Assembly: GCA_035308165.1 (NCBI GenBank)
Contig: DATGHC010000026.1
Span: 57,220-121,219 of the forward strand
DNA from: DASTCZ01 sp035308165
GTDB taxonomy: Bacteria > Acidobacteriota > Terriglobia > Acidiferrales > UBA7541
Reading direction: 5' to 3'
DNA length: 64,000 nt
Under the pieces are notes generated by a model that was not told the origin of the DNA, made no database searches, and was given only the letters and a program-made list of their open reading frames with translations. How positions within the stretch are numbered: the first letter of the stretch is position 1; the number at the start of each line of letters is the position of its first letter. The translations under genes and the position numbers were made by a program. Shown one piece after another: positions 53,901-61,632 of the stretch.

Positions 53901-54135
53901 CGAGGATGCTTTCCGAGCGCCCTCTGTTCTGTACGGCAATCTCGCCAACCTTGGCTTCGTAGTAGAGAATGGGGCAGACCTGCCGCCGACGGATCAGGCC
54001 GTTGAGTTGAACAAGGAATTGAAGCAGCAACTCGCGGCGTCAAAGCAAGCCGTAAAGCAGCTCTACGACTCAGCCGTGACTGAATTCAACAAACTGGCCA
54101 AGACTAGCGGTCTTTCGGTGCCGATAGAGCCCTAG
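50917..54135 (+). CDS. Exported BNR/VPS10-like beta-propeller protein
   Basis: 1072 aa with signal peptide (ILAISCVLAVVAHAQ). The body consists of BNR (Asp-box) repeats: GGIWKTSDAGINWKPV, GIYKSTDGGETWQHM, GIFRTTDGGKTWDQV, GVYVSHDGGSTWRKL, VNLTQDGGKIWKNV, YVYKTSDFGQTWKLI, forming sortilin-like propellers. A C-terminal beta domain (KKVDIVITGANGEPIRTLSG...) and a helical tail follow. Often annotated as glycosyl hydrolase, but no catalytic residues can be assigned. GGAGG precedes the ATG. Separate in function from its seleno-neighbours as far as I can see. Confidence 0.88.
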   Translation: MNCKRSGWWQWGSVSILAISCVLAVVAHAQTQSNNAPRNPFAQLLYRHIGPGGNRVAAVVGEPGNPNVILAGASDGGIWKTSDAGINWKPVFDHEDVSAIGSLAIAPSAHNIVWAGTGETWIIRPDYSMGDGIYKSTDGGETWQHMGLDLTGHIGRVVIDPNNPNIVFACALGQAYRPQPERGIFRTTDGGKTWDQVLFVNEDTGCSEISMDAHDPQTLFAGMWQVAIHTWDLHSGGTGSGVYVSHDGGSTWRKLAGRGLPPADRVIGKTAVQVAPSDSSRVYALMQEETPRFYRSDDRGNTWKVVNQEHILDERSPYYTRFAVSPNDENFIFFVAVSISYSRDGGYTLAEDIPRPAGDVHDVWYDPLNPDRAMVAHDHGISVTLNRERSFETYEFPIAQMYHAFTDNNVPYNVYGNRQDEPTFRGPSNNLSGGGRGGGGFGGGISAADWTQIGGCEPGFSIPDWQDNNIVWSGCYNGDISRMDLRTGQARWVSAWPAATYGWAPKDVKYRWHWTMPAAISPHDHNRFYVGSQFLHETTNGGQSWHVISPDLTLDDKSHQTDSGGIHADNLMVFEGAVLYSIAESPLKAGVIWTGSTDGQVNLTQDGGKIWKNVTKNIPNMPPWGTIWSIEPSNFDAGTAYVVDNLEQGAGDYNAYVYKTSDFGQTWKLISGGIPKSVNSSAHTIIEDPVRKGMLFLGTDNFIYITWDDGDHWTLLRNNMPPAPIYWLTIQKQYNDLVVATYGRGFWILDDITSLRDWDKAQQDDIHFFKPRATFRYRHFGSTHAIDTYNKTVGQNPPTGADLNYFLKAAAKKVDIVITGANGEPIRTLSGSTQPGINRVWWDLRYSGPDVVRLRNSPPGEPWVKTGPDGWRPLVHWRNYNQGPQVTPGNYTIKLNVDGKESTQTLTVVRDPASVAKDPDIKANVDFQLQIRNEMTEAGEMINRIEWTRKQLDDMEVMLGEEPKNTSLIQAAKDLDKKICDVEAKFFPLSLTGRTEDAFRAPSVLYGNLANLGFVVENGADLPPTDQAVELNKELKQQLAASKQAVKQLYDSAVTEFNKLAKTSGLSVPIEP

Positions 54136-54282
54136 TTGTCTACGACAACGGATAGATGGCATAGGCGGTGAGAAAGTCCGGCGCTAGATCTTCCTTCGAG
54201 AATTCTGGCATTCAGTACACAATTGTCGTTAAAATCTAACCGTACAGGTGTCTGTTTGTTGGGTCCGATTGTTGGGGGAAGA

Positions 54283-56184
54283 ATGAGTCGAAATTCTAGT
54301 AAGCGCCTGACAACTCCTTTAATTCGTGAAAATGGAAAGCACCGCCCGGCATCCTGGGACGAAGCATTGCAAGCCGTTGCGCGCGGCATTGACCGCGAAG
54401 TGAAAACGCACGGACCGCGAACCTTCGGGATGTTCAGTTGCTCCAAGACCACCAATGAATTGAATTATATCTCGCAGAAATTTGTGCGCTCCGTAATCGG
54501 TTGCAACAACATTGACAGCTGCAACCGGACTTGACACGCCCCGAGCGTCGCCGGTCTGGCGGCGGTTTTCGGGGCAGGGGGCGGCACAAGTTCGTACCGC
54601 GAAATTGAAGAGACGGATGTGATCTTGCTTTGGGGTTCCAATGCCAGGGAGACGCATCCTATTTTCTTTCATCATTTGCTGAAGGGCGTGCGCCGGGGCG
54701 CCAAACTTTTCGTCATCGATCCGCGACGCACCAGTTCAGCCCAATGGGCAGATACTTGGTTGGGGCTGGATGTTGGCTCGGACATATCTCTGGCCAATGC
54801 CATGGGCCGCGAAATTATCGCCGCTGGCCTTGCCAACACGGATTTCATCAAGCATTCAACCAGCCATTTTGATGAGTATAAAGCCTGCGTTGAGAAGTAC
54901 ACGCTGGACCGCGCTGAGCGCGAAACCGGTGTCCCTGGGGAGATAATTCGACAGACGGCCCACACCTATGCGAAGGCTAACCGCGCCGAGCTTTGCTGGA
55001 CTCTCGGCATCACTGAGCACCACAACGCTGTGGACAACGTGGTCGCCCTAATCAACCTGGCGCTCCTTTGCGGCCATGTGGGGCGTTACGGCAGCGGCAT
55101 CAACCCGTTGCGCGGGCAGAATAATGTACAGGGCGGCGGCGACATGGGGGCGATTCCCGACAGATTTCCGGGGTTCCAGCACGTCGAGAACAACGATATC
55201 CGCGCCAAGTTTGAAAAAGCCTGGGGTTGCAAAATCGATCCCCAAAAGGGCTGGCATGTGAGCGACATGTTCAAAGCCATGGAGAACGGTGAATTGACGG
55301 CGCTCTATGTGCTGGGAGAAAACCCCGCCGATTCCGAGGCGGATCGGCACCATGCACTGAAGCTCTTGATCGGATTGAAGTTTATGGTTGCGCAGGATCT
55401 TTTTTATACAAACACCGCGCAACTTGCCGATGTGGTTCTGCCCGCCGCCGCAGGATGGTGTGAGAGCGAGGGCACGGTCACTAACAGCGAACGCCGCGTT
55501 CAGCGCGTGCGAAAAGCAGTTCCGCTTCCAGAGGGCGTTCGGGACGACACGCAAATTCTTTACGACCTGGCACGCCTCCTCGGCCAGGATTGGGGTGAGT
55601 CGGATCCGGAGACCATCTGGAACGAGTTGCGTCAATTAAGCCCTATGCATGGGGGAATGAGCTACGAGCGCCTGGAAAAATTGGGTGGAATTCAGTGGCC
55701 TTGCTATGACGAATCTCATCCCGGGGAAATCTATCTTCATGGACGCCTGTGGAGCGATCCGCTGATTGGGCCGCGCGCGCCGTTTAGTCCAGTGGAATTT
55801 GAGCCGCCTGTGGATCAACTCGACAAGGATTTTCCGATCCGGTTGACCACTGGACGCCGTCTCGATTCCTACAACACGGGTGTGCAGACTGGCCGCTATT
55901 CCTCGCCGCTGCGGCATAAAGAAGCGATCGACCTTTCGCCCGAAGATGGTGAAAGGTACCATCTGCGCGAAGGTGAAAAAGTTCGTATCAGTTCGCGCCG
56001 CGGCTCGGTGATTGCGCCGGTTCGCTTCGATCCCGGACTGCGCCCAGGCCTTGCGTTTTTAACCATGCATTTTCACGATCAAGTGTCCACCAACGATCTC
56101 ACCATAGACGCCGTCGACCCCAAATCCGGAACCGCGGAATTTAAAGCCACCGCCATCCGCATCGAAAAACTTCAAGAGGCCTGA
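54283..56184 (+). CDS. fdhA: Selenocysteine formate dehydrogenase catalytic subunit lacking its N-terminal Fe-S domain
   Basis: 633 aa when the TGA at 54532-54534 is read as Sec84. Context NNIDSCNRT-U-HAPSVAGL matches the Sec-His active site of FdhF-type enzymes, and the frame stays open to 56184. Molybdopterin-domain motifs follow: VILLWGSNARETHP, FVIDPRRTSSAQWAD, GINPLRGQNNVQGGGDMGAIPD, LGENPADSEADRHH, QDLFYTNTAQLADVVLPAAAGWCESEGTVTNSERRVQ, and the C-terminal cofactor domain (RLTTGRRLDSYNTG). The protein begins at RLTTPLIRENGKHRPASWDEAL. The [4Fe-4S] domain that normally precedes this is absent and found at the C-terminus of 58050..59024. GGGGGAAGA precedes ATG 54283. A conventional reading would wrongly call two genes or a pseudogene. 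Confidence 0.92.
54532..54575 (+). promoter_or_regulatory. SECIS element behind the Sec UGA codon
   Basis: After UGA (54532-54534), lower stem 54538-54544/54569-54575 (GCCCCGA/TTCGGGGC side) and upper stem 54546-54552/54558-54564 (CGTCGCC/GGCGGCG, one G-U) enclose the loop GGTCT (54553-54557). The loop sequence and the 18-nt distance from UGA are the same as in the Escherichia coli fdhF SECIS, the known SelB binding site. Confidence 0.92.
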
Positions 56185-58053
56185 GTGGATCTCCACCTCA
56201 CTTCCGACAGCGCCACCGATGCTGAAAAATCAGCTGTAAATGGCGAATTGGGGAAGCCGGTTTCGGCTTGGGAGGGCGGCCAGCGTGCGGCACAGGGCGA
56301 TGGACACGTCGCCATACGCGGTTCACCGCCTCGCGACAGTCTGCTGCCCGTTTTGCACGCGGTCAATTCGCGCATCGGCTGGATCAGCCGTGGCGCAATG
56401 AATTACATCGCTCTGCGAATGAATCTTCCACCCGCGGAAATCTTTGGCGTGGCTTCGTTCTACGCCATGTTTTCGCTTGAGCCCAGACCACCAGTAGTGC
56501 TCCATGTCTGCGATGACATCGCCTGCATGCCCCGCGGCGCTCAGGCTCTTTGCTCTGCAATGGAGAAACTATTTGGTCCCGCCGGCTCGCAAGATTCGAG
56601 CGGCCGCGCTACCTGGCTCCGAAGCCCTTGTCTCGGATTGTGTGAACGCGCGCCGGCAGCTTTGCTCTCAGCCGCAGGAGAAGTTCACGGCGAACGGGTC
56701 CTCGCTCCCGCAACCTCTGAGTCGATTCAATCCAGTTTGAATGAAGCCGCCAATGGGCATTCGTTGGGCATGCCGGATACCTCGCAATCAAGAACCTCTG
56801 TCCCTCAGTCAGGCAGCCCTCAGCTTCGCTTACTTCGCCGAATCGGGCACGTGGATCCTTCGAGCGCCGACGATTACACCAAGCTCGGCGGTTATCAGGC
56901 GCTCCGCAAAGCAATCGATATAGGGCCGGAAACGATTGTCCGCGAGGTGATCGAGTCAAAACTTCTTGGCCGCGGCGGCGCCGCGTTTCCCACCGGGAAA
57001 AAATGGGAGGCTCTGCTGCAACAGCGTGGTGTTGGCCGCACCCATTACGTGATTTGCAACGCGGATGAATCCGAGCCCGGGACATTCAAAGATCGCGTGG
57101 TGATGGAGGGGGATCCCTTCGCGGTTCTGGAGGGCATGACCATCGCCGCAGTCGCCGTGGGCGCCCAGAAGGGCTACATCTATATCCGCGGTGAATATCC
57201 GCAGGCCACTCTGCGGATAGAAAACGCCATTAAATTTGCCCGCGCAAAGGGTTTTCTCGGCGCGGCCATTCTTGGCTCCAAATACAATTTCGACATTGAA
57301 TTGCGCCGCGGCGCCGGCGCGTATATTTGCGGTGAAGAGACGGCTCTCTTCAATTCCATCGAGGGTTATCGCGGCGAGCCGCGCAATAAGCCGCCGTTTC
57401 CCACTCAGGCCGGCCTTTTCCGGCTGCCAACTGTGGTGAACAACGTCGAAACTCTCATCAACATACCCGAGATTATTTTGAACGGAGGCGCAGCATACGC
57501 TCGAATTGGCTCAGCGAACTCCTCGGGTTACAGGTTGTTCTGTTTGTCGGGCCATGTTGCCCGTCCGGGTGTTTACGAAGTTGCGTTTGGCGCCACGCTG
57601 AGAAGCTTGATCGAACTAGCCGGAGGCGTCAGCGGAACCGGAAAATTGCAGGCGATCTTACTGGGCGGGGCCGCCGGAGCGTTTGTTTCGCCGAAGGAGC
57701 TTGACACGCCGCTCACCTTTGAGGGCACCCGTGCCATCGGGGCAACGCTTGGCTCCGGAGTGGTCATGCTCTTTGACGATTCCGTGGACATCCGGCAGGT
57801 TCTGGTCCGCATCACGGAATTCTTCCGCGAAGAAACCTGCGGACAATGCGTGCCCTGCCGGGTTGGCACCCTGCGACAGGCAGAGTTGCTGCATCGCCTG
57901 GTCGCGCGCAAACCGCTCGGTTCGGTCGCGCAGGAAATCATTCTGCTGAAGGAGATGGCCCAGGCCATGCGCGACGCCTCCATCTGCGGTCTGGGTCAAA
58001 CCGCGTCAAGCGCGCTGCTTTCAGCAATGGATCGATGGAGCCTCTTTTCGTGA
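56185..58053 (+). CDS. NuoE-NuoF fusion, NADH-oxidoreductase subunit of formate dehydrogenase
   Basis: 622 aa. Residues ~15-185 are a NuoE/24-kDa thioredoxin-like [2Fe-2S] domain with Cys pairs CDDIAC (~109, 114) and CLGLC (~149, 153). Residues ~205-620 are NuoF/51-kDa: GRGGAAFPTGKKWEAL, VICNADESEPGTFKDR (FMN/NADH), GAGAYICGEETALFNSIEG, and the N3 cluster ETCGQCVPCRVGT with a later Cys in SICGLGQ. It transfers electrons from the dehydrogenase to NAD+. GTG start at 56185 directly after the fdhA stop, with AGAGG upstream. FdsG and FdsB are separate proteins in the usual complexes. Confidence 0.94.
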   Translation: MDLHLTSDSATDAEKSAVNGELGKPVSAWEGGQRAAQGDGHVAIRGSPPRDSLLPVLHAVNSRIGWISRGAMNYIALRMNLPPAEIFGVASFYAMFSLEPRPPVVLHVCDDIACMPRGAQALCSAMEKLFGPAGSQDSSGRATWLRSPCLGLCERAPAALLSAAGEVHGERVLAPATSESIQSSLNEAANGHSLGMPDTSQSRTSVPQSGSPQLRLLRRIGHVDPSSADDYTKLGGYQALRKAIDIGPETIVREVIESKLLGRGGAAFPTGKKWEALLQQRGVGRTHYVICNADESEPGTFKDRVVMEGDPFAVLEGMTIAAVAVGAQKGYIYIRGEYPQATLRIENAIKFARAKGFLGAAILGSKYNFDIELRRGAGAYICGEETALFNSIEGYRGEPRNKPPFPTQAGLFRLPTVVNNVETLINIPEIILNGGAAYARIGSANSSGYRLFCLSGHVARPGVYEVAFGATLRSLIELAGGVSGTGKLQAILLGGAAGAFVSPKELDTPLTFEGTRAIGATLGSGVVMLFDDSVDIRQVLVRITEFFREETCGQCVPCRVGTLRQAELLHRLVARKPLGSVAQEIILLKEMAQAMRDASICGLGQTASSALLSAMDRWSLFS

Positions 58054-59024
58054 GTGAACCAAACGATTCTCCAATTCCGCAAATTCCTGTGCCACGCGGC
58101 CCTGTTCCGCAGGCGCCGCCGTCTCCATTGCGTCGTGAATTTGATATTCAGATCGACGGGAAAGCCGTAAGCGTCTCGGAGGACTCCACAATTCTGGATG
58201 CCGCGCGCAAGCTCGGTATCGAAACGCCGACGCTGTGCTTTCTGGAGAATCTCACTCCCGTAAACGTGTGCCGCGTTTGCGTGGTGGAACTTGAGGGCTC
58301 GCGCGTTTTGGTTCCGGCGTGCTCACGCAAAGTTGAGCCGGGAATGAAAATCAAGACTGATTCCGAGCGCGTGCGCTTGAGCCGCCGGCTGGTCCTCGAA
58401 TTCCTTGCGTCGTCGGTGGATGTTTCCACTGCGCCGCAAATGCGGGCCTACATGAGGGAGTATGGGGCTGATCCAAAGCGTTATGGGCCCTCCGCTGCGA
58501 ACTCATCGCAACCTCCTATAATTGACAATGAGCTTTACGTGCGCGATTACGGGAAATGCATCCTTTGCTACAAATGTGTCGAAGCGTGCGGCGTGGATGC
58601 GCAAAATACTTTTGCAATTGGCGTTGCCGGGCGCGGGTTTTCGGCGCACATCGCCACAGAGTTTGAAATTCCGCTTCCGGATTCAGCGTGCGTTTATTGC
58701 GGAAACTGCATCGGTGTGTGTCCCACCGGGGCGCTGATGTTCAAATCTGAATTCGAGATGCGCGCGGCCGGCACATGGAGGGAATCGGAGCAAACAGCCA
58801 CAGACACGATCTGCCCTTATTGCGGTGTGGGCTGCACTGTCACGGTTCACGCGCAGGATGGAGAGATTGTCCGCGTTTCTTCACCGCTTGATCACTCTGT
58901 CACGCACGGCCATCTCTGCATCAAGGGGAGGTTTGGCTGGCAATTCGTCCAGATTCGAGAGAAGGGAATCGAAGCGGCAAACCCCACGGCTAATTTGCCT
59001 TCAGCAAAAACTTCGCAACCGTAA
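58050..59024 (+). CDS. Multi-cluster Fe-S subunit carrying the displaced N-terminal domain of FdhA
   Basis: 324 aa. After a Pro-rich start comes a plant-type [2Fe-2S] domain (CFLENLTPVNVCRVC, later VPAC) and a NuoG-like stretch. Two [4Fe-4S] motifs follow (CILCYKCVEAC and CVYCGNCIGVCPTGA). From ~residue 250 is the Mo/W-bis-MGD [4Fe-4S] domain CPYCGVGCTVTVHAQDGEIV ending HLCIKGRFGWQFVQI (~295), which in normal FdhA/FdsA is joined directly to the catalytic part. Together with the 633-aa Sec protein it makes ~957 aa, about the size of a one-piece FdsA. GTG at 58050 overlaps the preceding stop (GTGA) with GGAG 9 nt upstream; ATG 58035 is possible. Confidence 0.92.
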   Translation: MSEPNDSPIPQIPVPRGPVPQAPPSPLRREFDIQIDGKAVSVSEDSTILDAARKLGIETPTLCFLENLTPVNVCRVCVVELEGSRVLVPACSRKVEPGMKIKTDSERVRLSRRLVLEFLASSVDVSTAPQMRAYMREYGADPKRYGPSAANSSQPPIIDNELYVRDYGKCILCYKCVEACGVDAQNTFAIGVAGRGFSAHIATEFEIPLPDSACVYCGNCIGVCPTGALMFKSEFEMRAAGTWRESEQTATDTICPYCGVGCTVTVHAQDGEIVRVSSPLDHSVTHGHLCIKGRFGWQFVQIREKGIEAANPTANLPSAKTSQP

Positions 59025-59039
59025 ATCAATCGGGATTGT

Positions 59040-60653
59040 CTAGACCCCAGTGATTTCGCCCGCGTCATTCACGTCAATGGTTGCGCAGCGCGAAACCTTG
59101 GGAAGTCCGGGCATTAACATCATGTTGCCGGAGATGACCACCACAAATCCGGCTCCGGCGGAGAGCGATGCGTCGGTAACGTTCAGGGTCCACCCAGTCG
59201 GCGCGCCGAAACGTTTCGCGTCATCGGTCAGAGAATATTGAGTTTTGGCGAGGCACACCGGCAGATTGCCATAGCCCCATTCTGTAAATTGTTCGAGTTT
59301 TGTCTTGGCCAGGTCGCTGAAGGTAACACCGCCGGCCCCGTAAACTTTCTGGGCTACCGTCTGCACCTTTTCAGTAAGCGGCTCTTCAAATTTATAGACC
59401 GGGAGCACAGCAGGCGCGGGATTTTTGGCGATTGTATTCACGATCAAATCGGCCAGCTCCCTGGCACCCGGTCCGCCCTTTGCAAATCCTTCCGAATAAG
59501 CGCTCGTGACGCCCAGGTCGGCACAATAGCCGGCCAACCGCTTCAGATCTGCATCCGTGTCGCTTGGAAACCGGTTAATGGCCGCGACGACCGGCAATCC
59601 AAACTCTTTAAGAATTTGAATGTGCCGGGCAAGGTTGGGCAGTCCGCGCTCGAAATCGCCGTTCCCTTGATTCTTCATGCTTTGCACGGTCGTAACCAGG
59701 ACTGCGGCGGAAGGAGTGATCCCCGATTGCTGCATGACGATATCAAAATATTTTTCCGCGCCCAAGTCAGAAGCGAAACCGGCCTCATTCACGACATACT
59801 CGGCCAGGCGCAAACCCATTTCCTGGCAAATGACGCTGCTGGTTCCGTGAGCGATGTTCCCGAAAGGCCCGGCGTGGACAAACGCGGGGGTGCCGTCGGT
59901 GGTTTGCACAAGATTGGGCATGATGGCGTCCGCCAGAAGCGCCATCATGCCCCCGGTCGCACCCAAATCGTGAGCCGTGACGGGTTTGCCCGCGCGTGTG
60001 ACGCCGACGACGATGGAATCGAGGCGCTTGCGCAAATCACTGCGGCCCTTGGCCAGAGCAATAATGGCCATGATTTCCGATGCCGCGGTGATTACAAATC
60101 CGGTCCTCCGTCCGCCGCCATCTTTCTTGCTGTCCAGCGAAACAGCAATCCGCCGCAGCGCGCGGTCGTTCATGTCCATGGCGCGCGGCCAGGAGATTCT
60201 GTCAGGGTCGAGGTCCAAATCATTTCCGTGGAAAAGATGCGCATCGATAAGCGCCGCCAGCAAATTGTTTGCCGAGGAGATGGCGTGAAAATCTCCGGTG
60301 AGATGGAGATTGATTTTCTCGCTGGGCTCGAGTTGCGAGCGCCCTCCGCCCGCGCCCCCGCCTTTCATGCCGAAGACGGGGCCCAGTGATGGCTCGCGGG
60401 AGGTGATGACCACTTTCTTGCCGATCAGAGCAAGGCCCTGTGTAAGGCTTACGGCGGTTACGGTTTTGCCCTCGCCGGAGGCCGTGGGAGTGGTGGCCGT
60501 GACCAGGATCAGCTTTCCCCGGCGCTTGAGGGCGGGATCGGCGAGAAGTTCCAGCCTGACCTTTCCCATATGACGGCCCATAGGCTCAAAATACTGTTCT
60601 GGAATTCCTAGTTTACGAGCGACTTCCTGAATGGGTAGAAGTGTCCTGTGCAT
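59040..60653 (-). CDS. fhs: Formate-tetrahydrofolate ligase
   Basis: 537 aa. It makes 10-formyl-THF from formate, THF and ATP. Motifs are TPTASGEGKTVTAVSLTQGLALIGKK (P-loop), REPSLGPVFGMKGGGAGGG, DFHAISSANNLLAALIDAHLFHGN, HAGPFGNIAHGTSSV, PTGWTLNVTDASLSAGAGFVV. Residue 1 is placed at ATG 60653 (MHRTLLPIQEVARKLGIP); a TTG start at 60677 is possible. It converges on the formate dehydrogenase cluster with a 15-bp gap, linking formate oxidation and assimilation. Transposon B inserted 237 bp upstream of its start. Confidence 0.95.
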   Translation of the reverse strand: MHRTLLPIQEVARKLGIPEQYFEPMGRHMGKVRLELLADPALKRRGKLILVTATTPTASGEGKTVTAVSLTQGLALIGKKVVITSREPSLGPVFGMKGGGAGGGRSQLEPSEKINLHLTGDFHAISSANNLLAALIDAHLFHGNDLDLDPDRISWPRAMDMNDRALRRIAVSLDSKKDGGGRRTGFVITAASEIMAIIALAKGRSDLRKRLDSIVVGVTRAGKPVTAHDLGATGGMMALLADAIMPNLVQTTDGTPAFVHAGPFGNIAHGTSSVICQEMGLRLAEYVVNEAGFASDLGAEKYFDIVMQQSGITPSAAVLVTTVQSMKNQGNGDFERGLPNLARHIQILKEFGLPVVAAINRFPSDTDADLKRLAGYCADLGVTSAYSEGFAKGGPGARELADLIVNTIAKNPAPAVLPVYKFEEPLTEKVQTVAQKVYGAGGVTFSDLAKTKLEQFTEWGYGNLPVCLAKTQYSLTDDAKRFGAPTGWTLNVTDASLSAGAGFVVVISGNMMLMPGLPKVSRCATIDVNDAGEITGV

Positions 60654-60766
60654 GTCGGGTTGGGTAGCGGTCTGCAATTCAGTTGCTATTTTTGAGAGCC
60701 GAAGTTTATCACAAGCGGCGGGGAGTTGGTCGTTGAGTTCTCAGGCCCCCCACCCCCCTCTTTTTT

Positions 60767-60817
60767 GTAAGAGTGGCATCCAAAGGACTTACGGACGCAA
60801 TCGTCGTAAGAGTGGCA
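60767..60817. repeat. Two copies of a 12-bp direct repeat
   Basis: GTAAGAGTGGCA at 60767-60778 and 60806-60817, upstream of fhs next to a C-tract (60725-60760 region). Could be regulatory sites or chance. Confidence 0.5.
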
Positions 60818-60881
60818 ACTGCTAGACTTAAAAGTGTTTGTTTTCATATTGATTCGAGGTCCCTCGCAAGTGCGGATTCTA

Positions 60882-60889
60882 AAGAACTT
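60882..60889. repeat. Target-site duplication, left copy (element B)
   Basis: AAGAACTT, identical to 63418-63425 and exactly adjacent to the inverted repeats. Confidence 0.92.
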
Positions 60890-60917
60890 GGTAACTATCC
60901 CCTGATGTCAAGTAAGG
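60890..60917 (+). repeat. Left terminal inverted repeat of element B
   Basis: 28 bp starting GGTAACTATCCCC and ending CAAGTAAGG. Mismatches to the right end are at positions 6, 13, 17 and 18. Confidence 0.9.
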
Positions 60918-60950
60918 TGATATAGTGTATGCGTGACAGGGCGGCGTTTA

Positions 60951-61283
60951 TCAGAGTCCTACTTTGTAAGGTTTTCCGTTGATTTCTGCGAATCGAATGC
61001 TTCTACGATCCTCACCGGATACGACATCTTTGTGAAGCAGTATCCAAGCCTTTACTTGTTTCGTTTCTTTGTCCGTATATAGATACTGCTTTTCGTATTT
61101 GTGCTCCCGCCAGCTGAACTTCCTAGTTTGCCCGGTAGAAATTTCGGGTTCTTCAAACGGGTCGCACTTGATTTGCTTGCAGTCGAAGCCCTTTATAATT
61201 TCGTCCATACCGGCTTCATTCCATTTGACTTCAAGCTCGGCCTCTGATAAAAATACAATGTTCTGCATAGCAGGTGCATTCAT
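60951..61283 (-). CDS. Unrecognised cargo protein, start codon overlaps divergent gene
   Basis: 110 aa: MNAPAMQNIVFLSEAELEVK, CKQIKCDPFEEPEISTGQTRKFSWREHKYEKQYLYTD, VKAWILLHKDVVSGEDRRSIRFAEINGKPYKVGL. It ends with a small beta-rich domain and has no signal peptide. AGAGGG precedes the ATG. The start codon (61283-61281) overlaps the ATG of the divergent gene (61282-61284) in the tetranucleotide CATG. It reads out toward fhs. Function unknown. Confidence 0.7.
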   Translation of the reverse strand: MNAPAMQNIVFLSEAELEVKWNEAGMDEIIKGFDCKQIKCDPFEEPEISTGQTRKFSWREHKYEKQYLYTDKETKQVKAWILLHKDVVSGEDRRSIRFAEINGKPYKVGL

Positions 61284-61632
61284 GGAACCCTCTAGCCAAC
61301 TAAAAAAACGCATAGCGCAATATGCTTACGGGCAAACCAGCTTGGATGACCTGTATCGCTGGTATTCCGATTCCTTTCCAAATCTGGCGACAAACTTTGA
61401 GTCGCAGCAATTGGTTGCTGCTCTAGAGTCAGAGCTCTTAAGCTTGTCTCGTGGCGCATCGGAATCCGATCTCCAAGAAAATTTGAAAGCATTACTCGCT
61501 GCGGTCTCGCATGTTCAGCAAGTCACAGTCAAGTTTGAAATGTTCGCCAACTACTCTTTGCTTCAATCTACTGGCAATCCTAGTTCAAGCCAAGAAGTGA
61601 AACAGTACGAATTCGTCCCTTCTAGCGTCTGA
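61282..61632 (+). CDS. Unrecognised cargo protein, helical
   Basis: 116 aa: MEPSSQLKKRIAQYAYGQTS, LDDLYRWYSDSFPNLATNFESQQLVAALESELLSLSRGASESDLQENLKALL. Mostly alpha-helical, acidic. AGGTG lies 6 nt before the ATG, inside the first codons of the divergent gene. The 3' end overlaps the convergent DUF6941 gene by 11 bp. An upstream in-frame extension to 61069 is antisense to the divergent gene and unlikely to be coding. Confidence 0.7.
   Translation: MEPSSQLKKRIAQYAYGQTSLDDLYRWYSDSFPNLATNFESQQLVAALESELLSLSRGASESDLQENLKALLAAVSHVQQVTVKFEMFANYSLLQSTGNPSSSQEVKQYEFVPSSV

Noticed and set aside
54223..54282. TTG start at 54223 for fdhA
   Set aside because: The 20 extra residues resemble nothing in the family, while GGGGGAAGA stands before ATG 54283.
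54223..54619. Frameshift or nonsense mutation in fdhA
   Set aside because: The frame is continuous across the TGA, the codon sits at the known Sec site, and a SECIS hairpin and selC are present.
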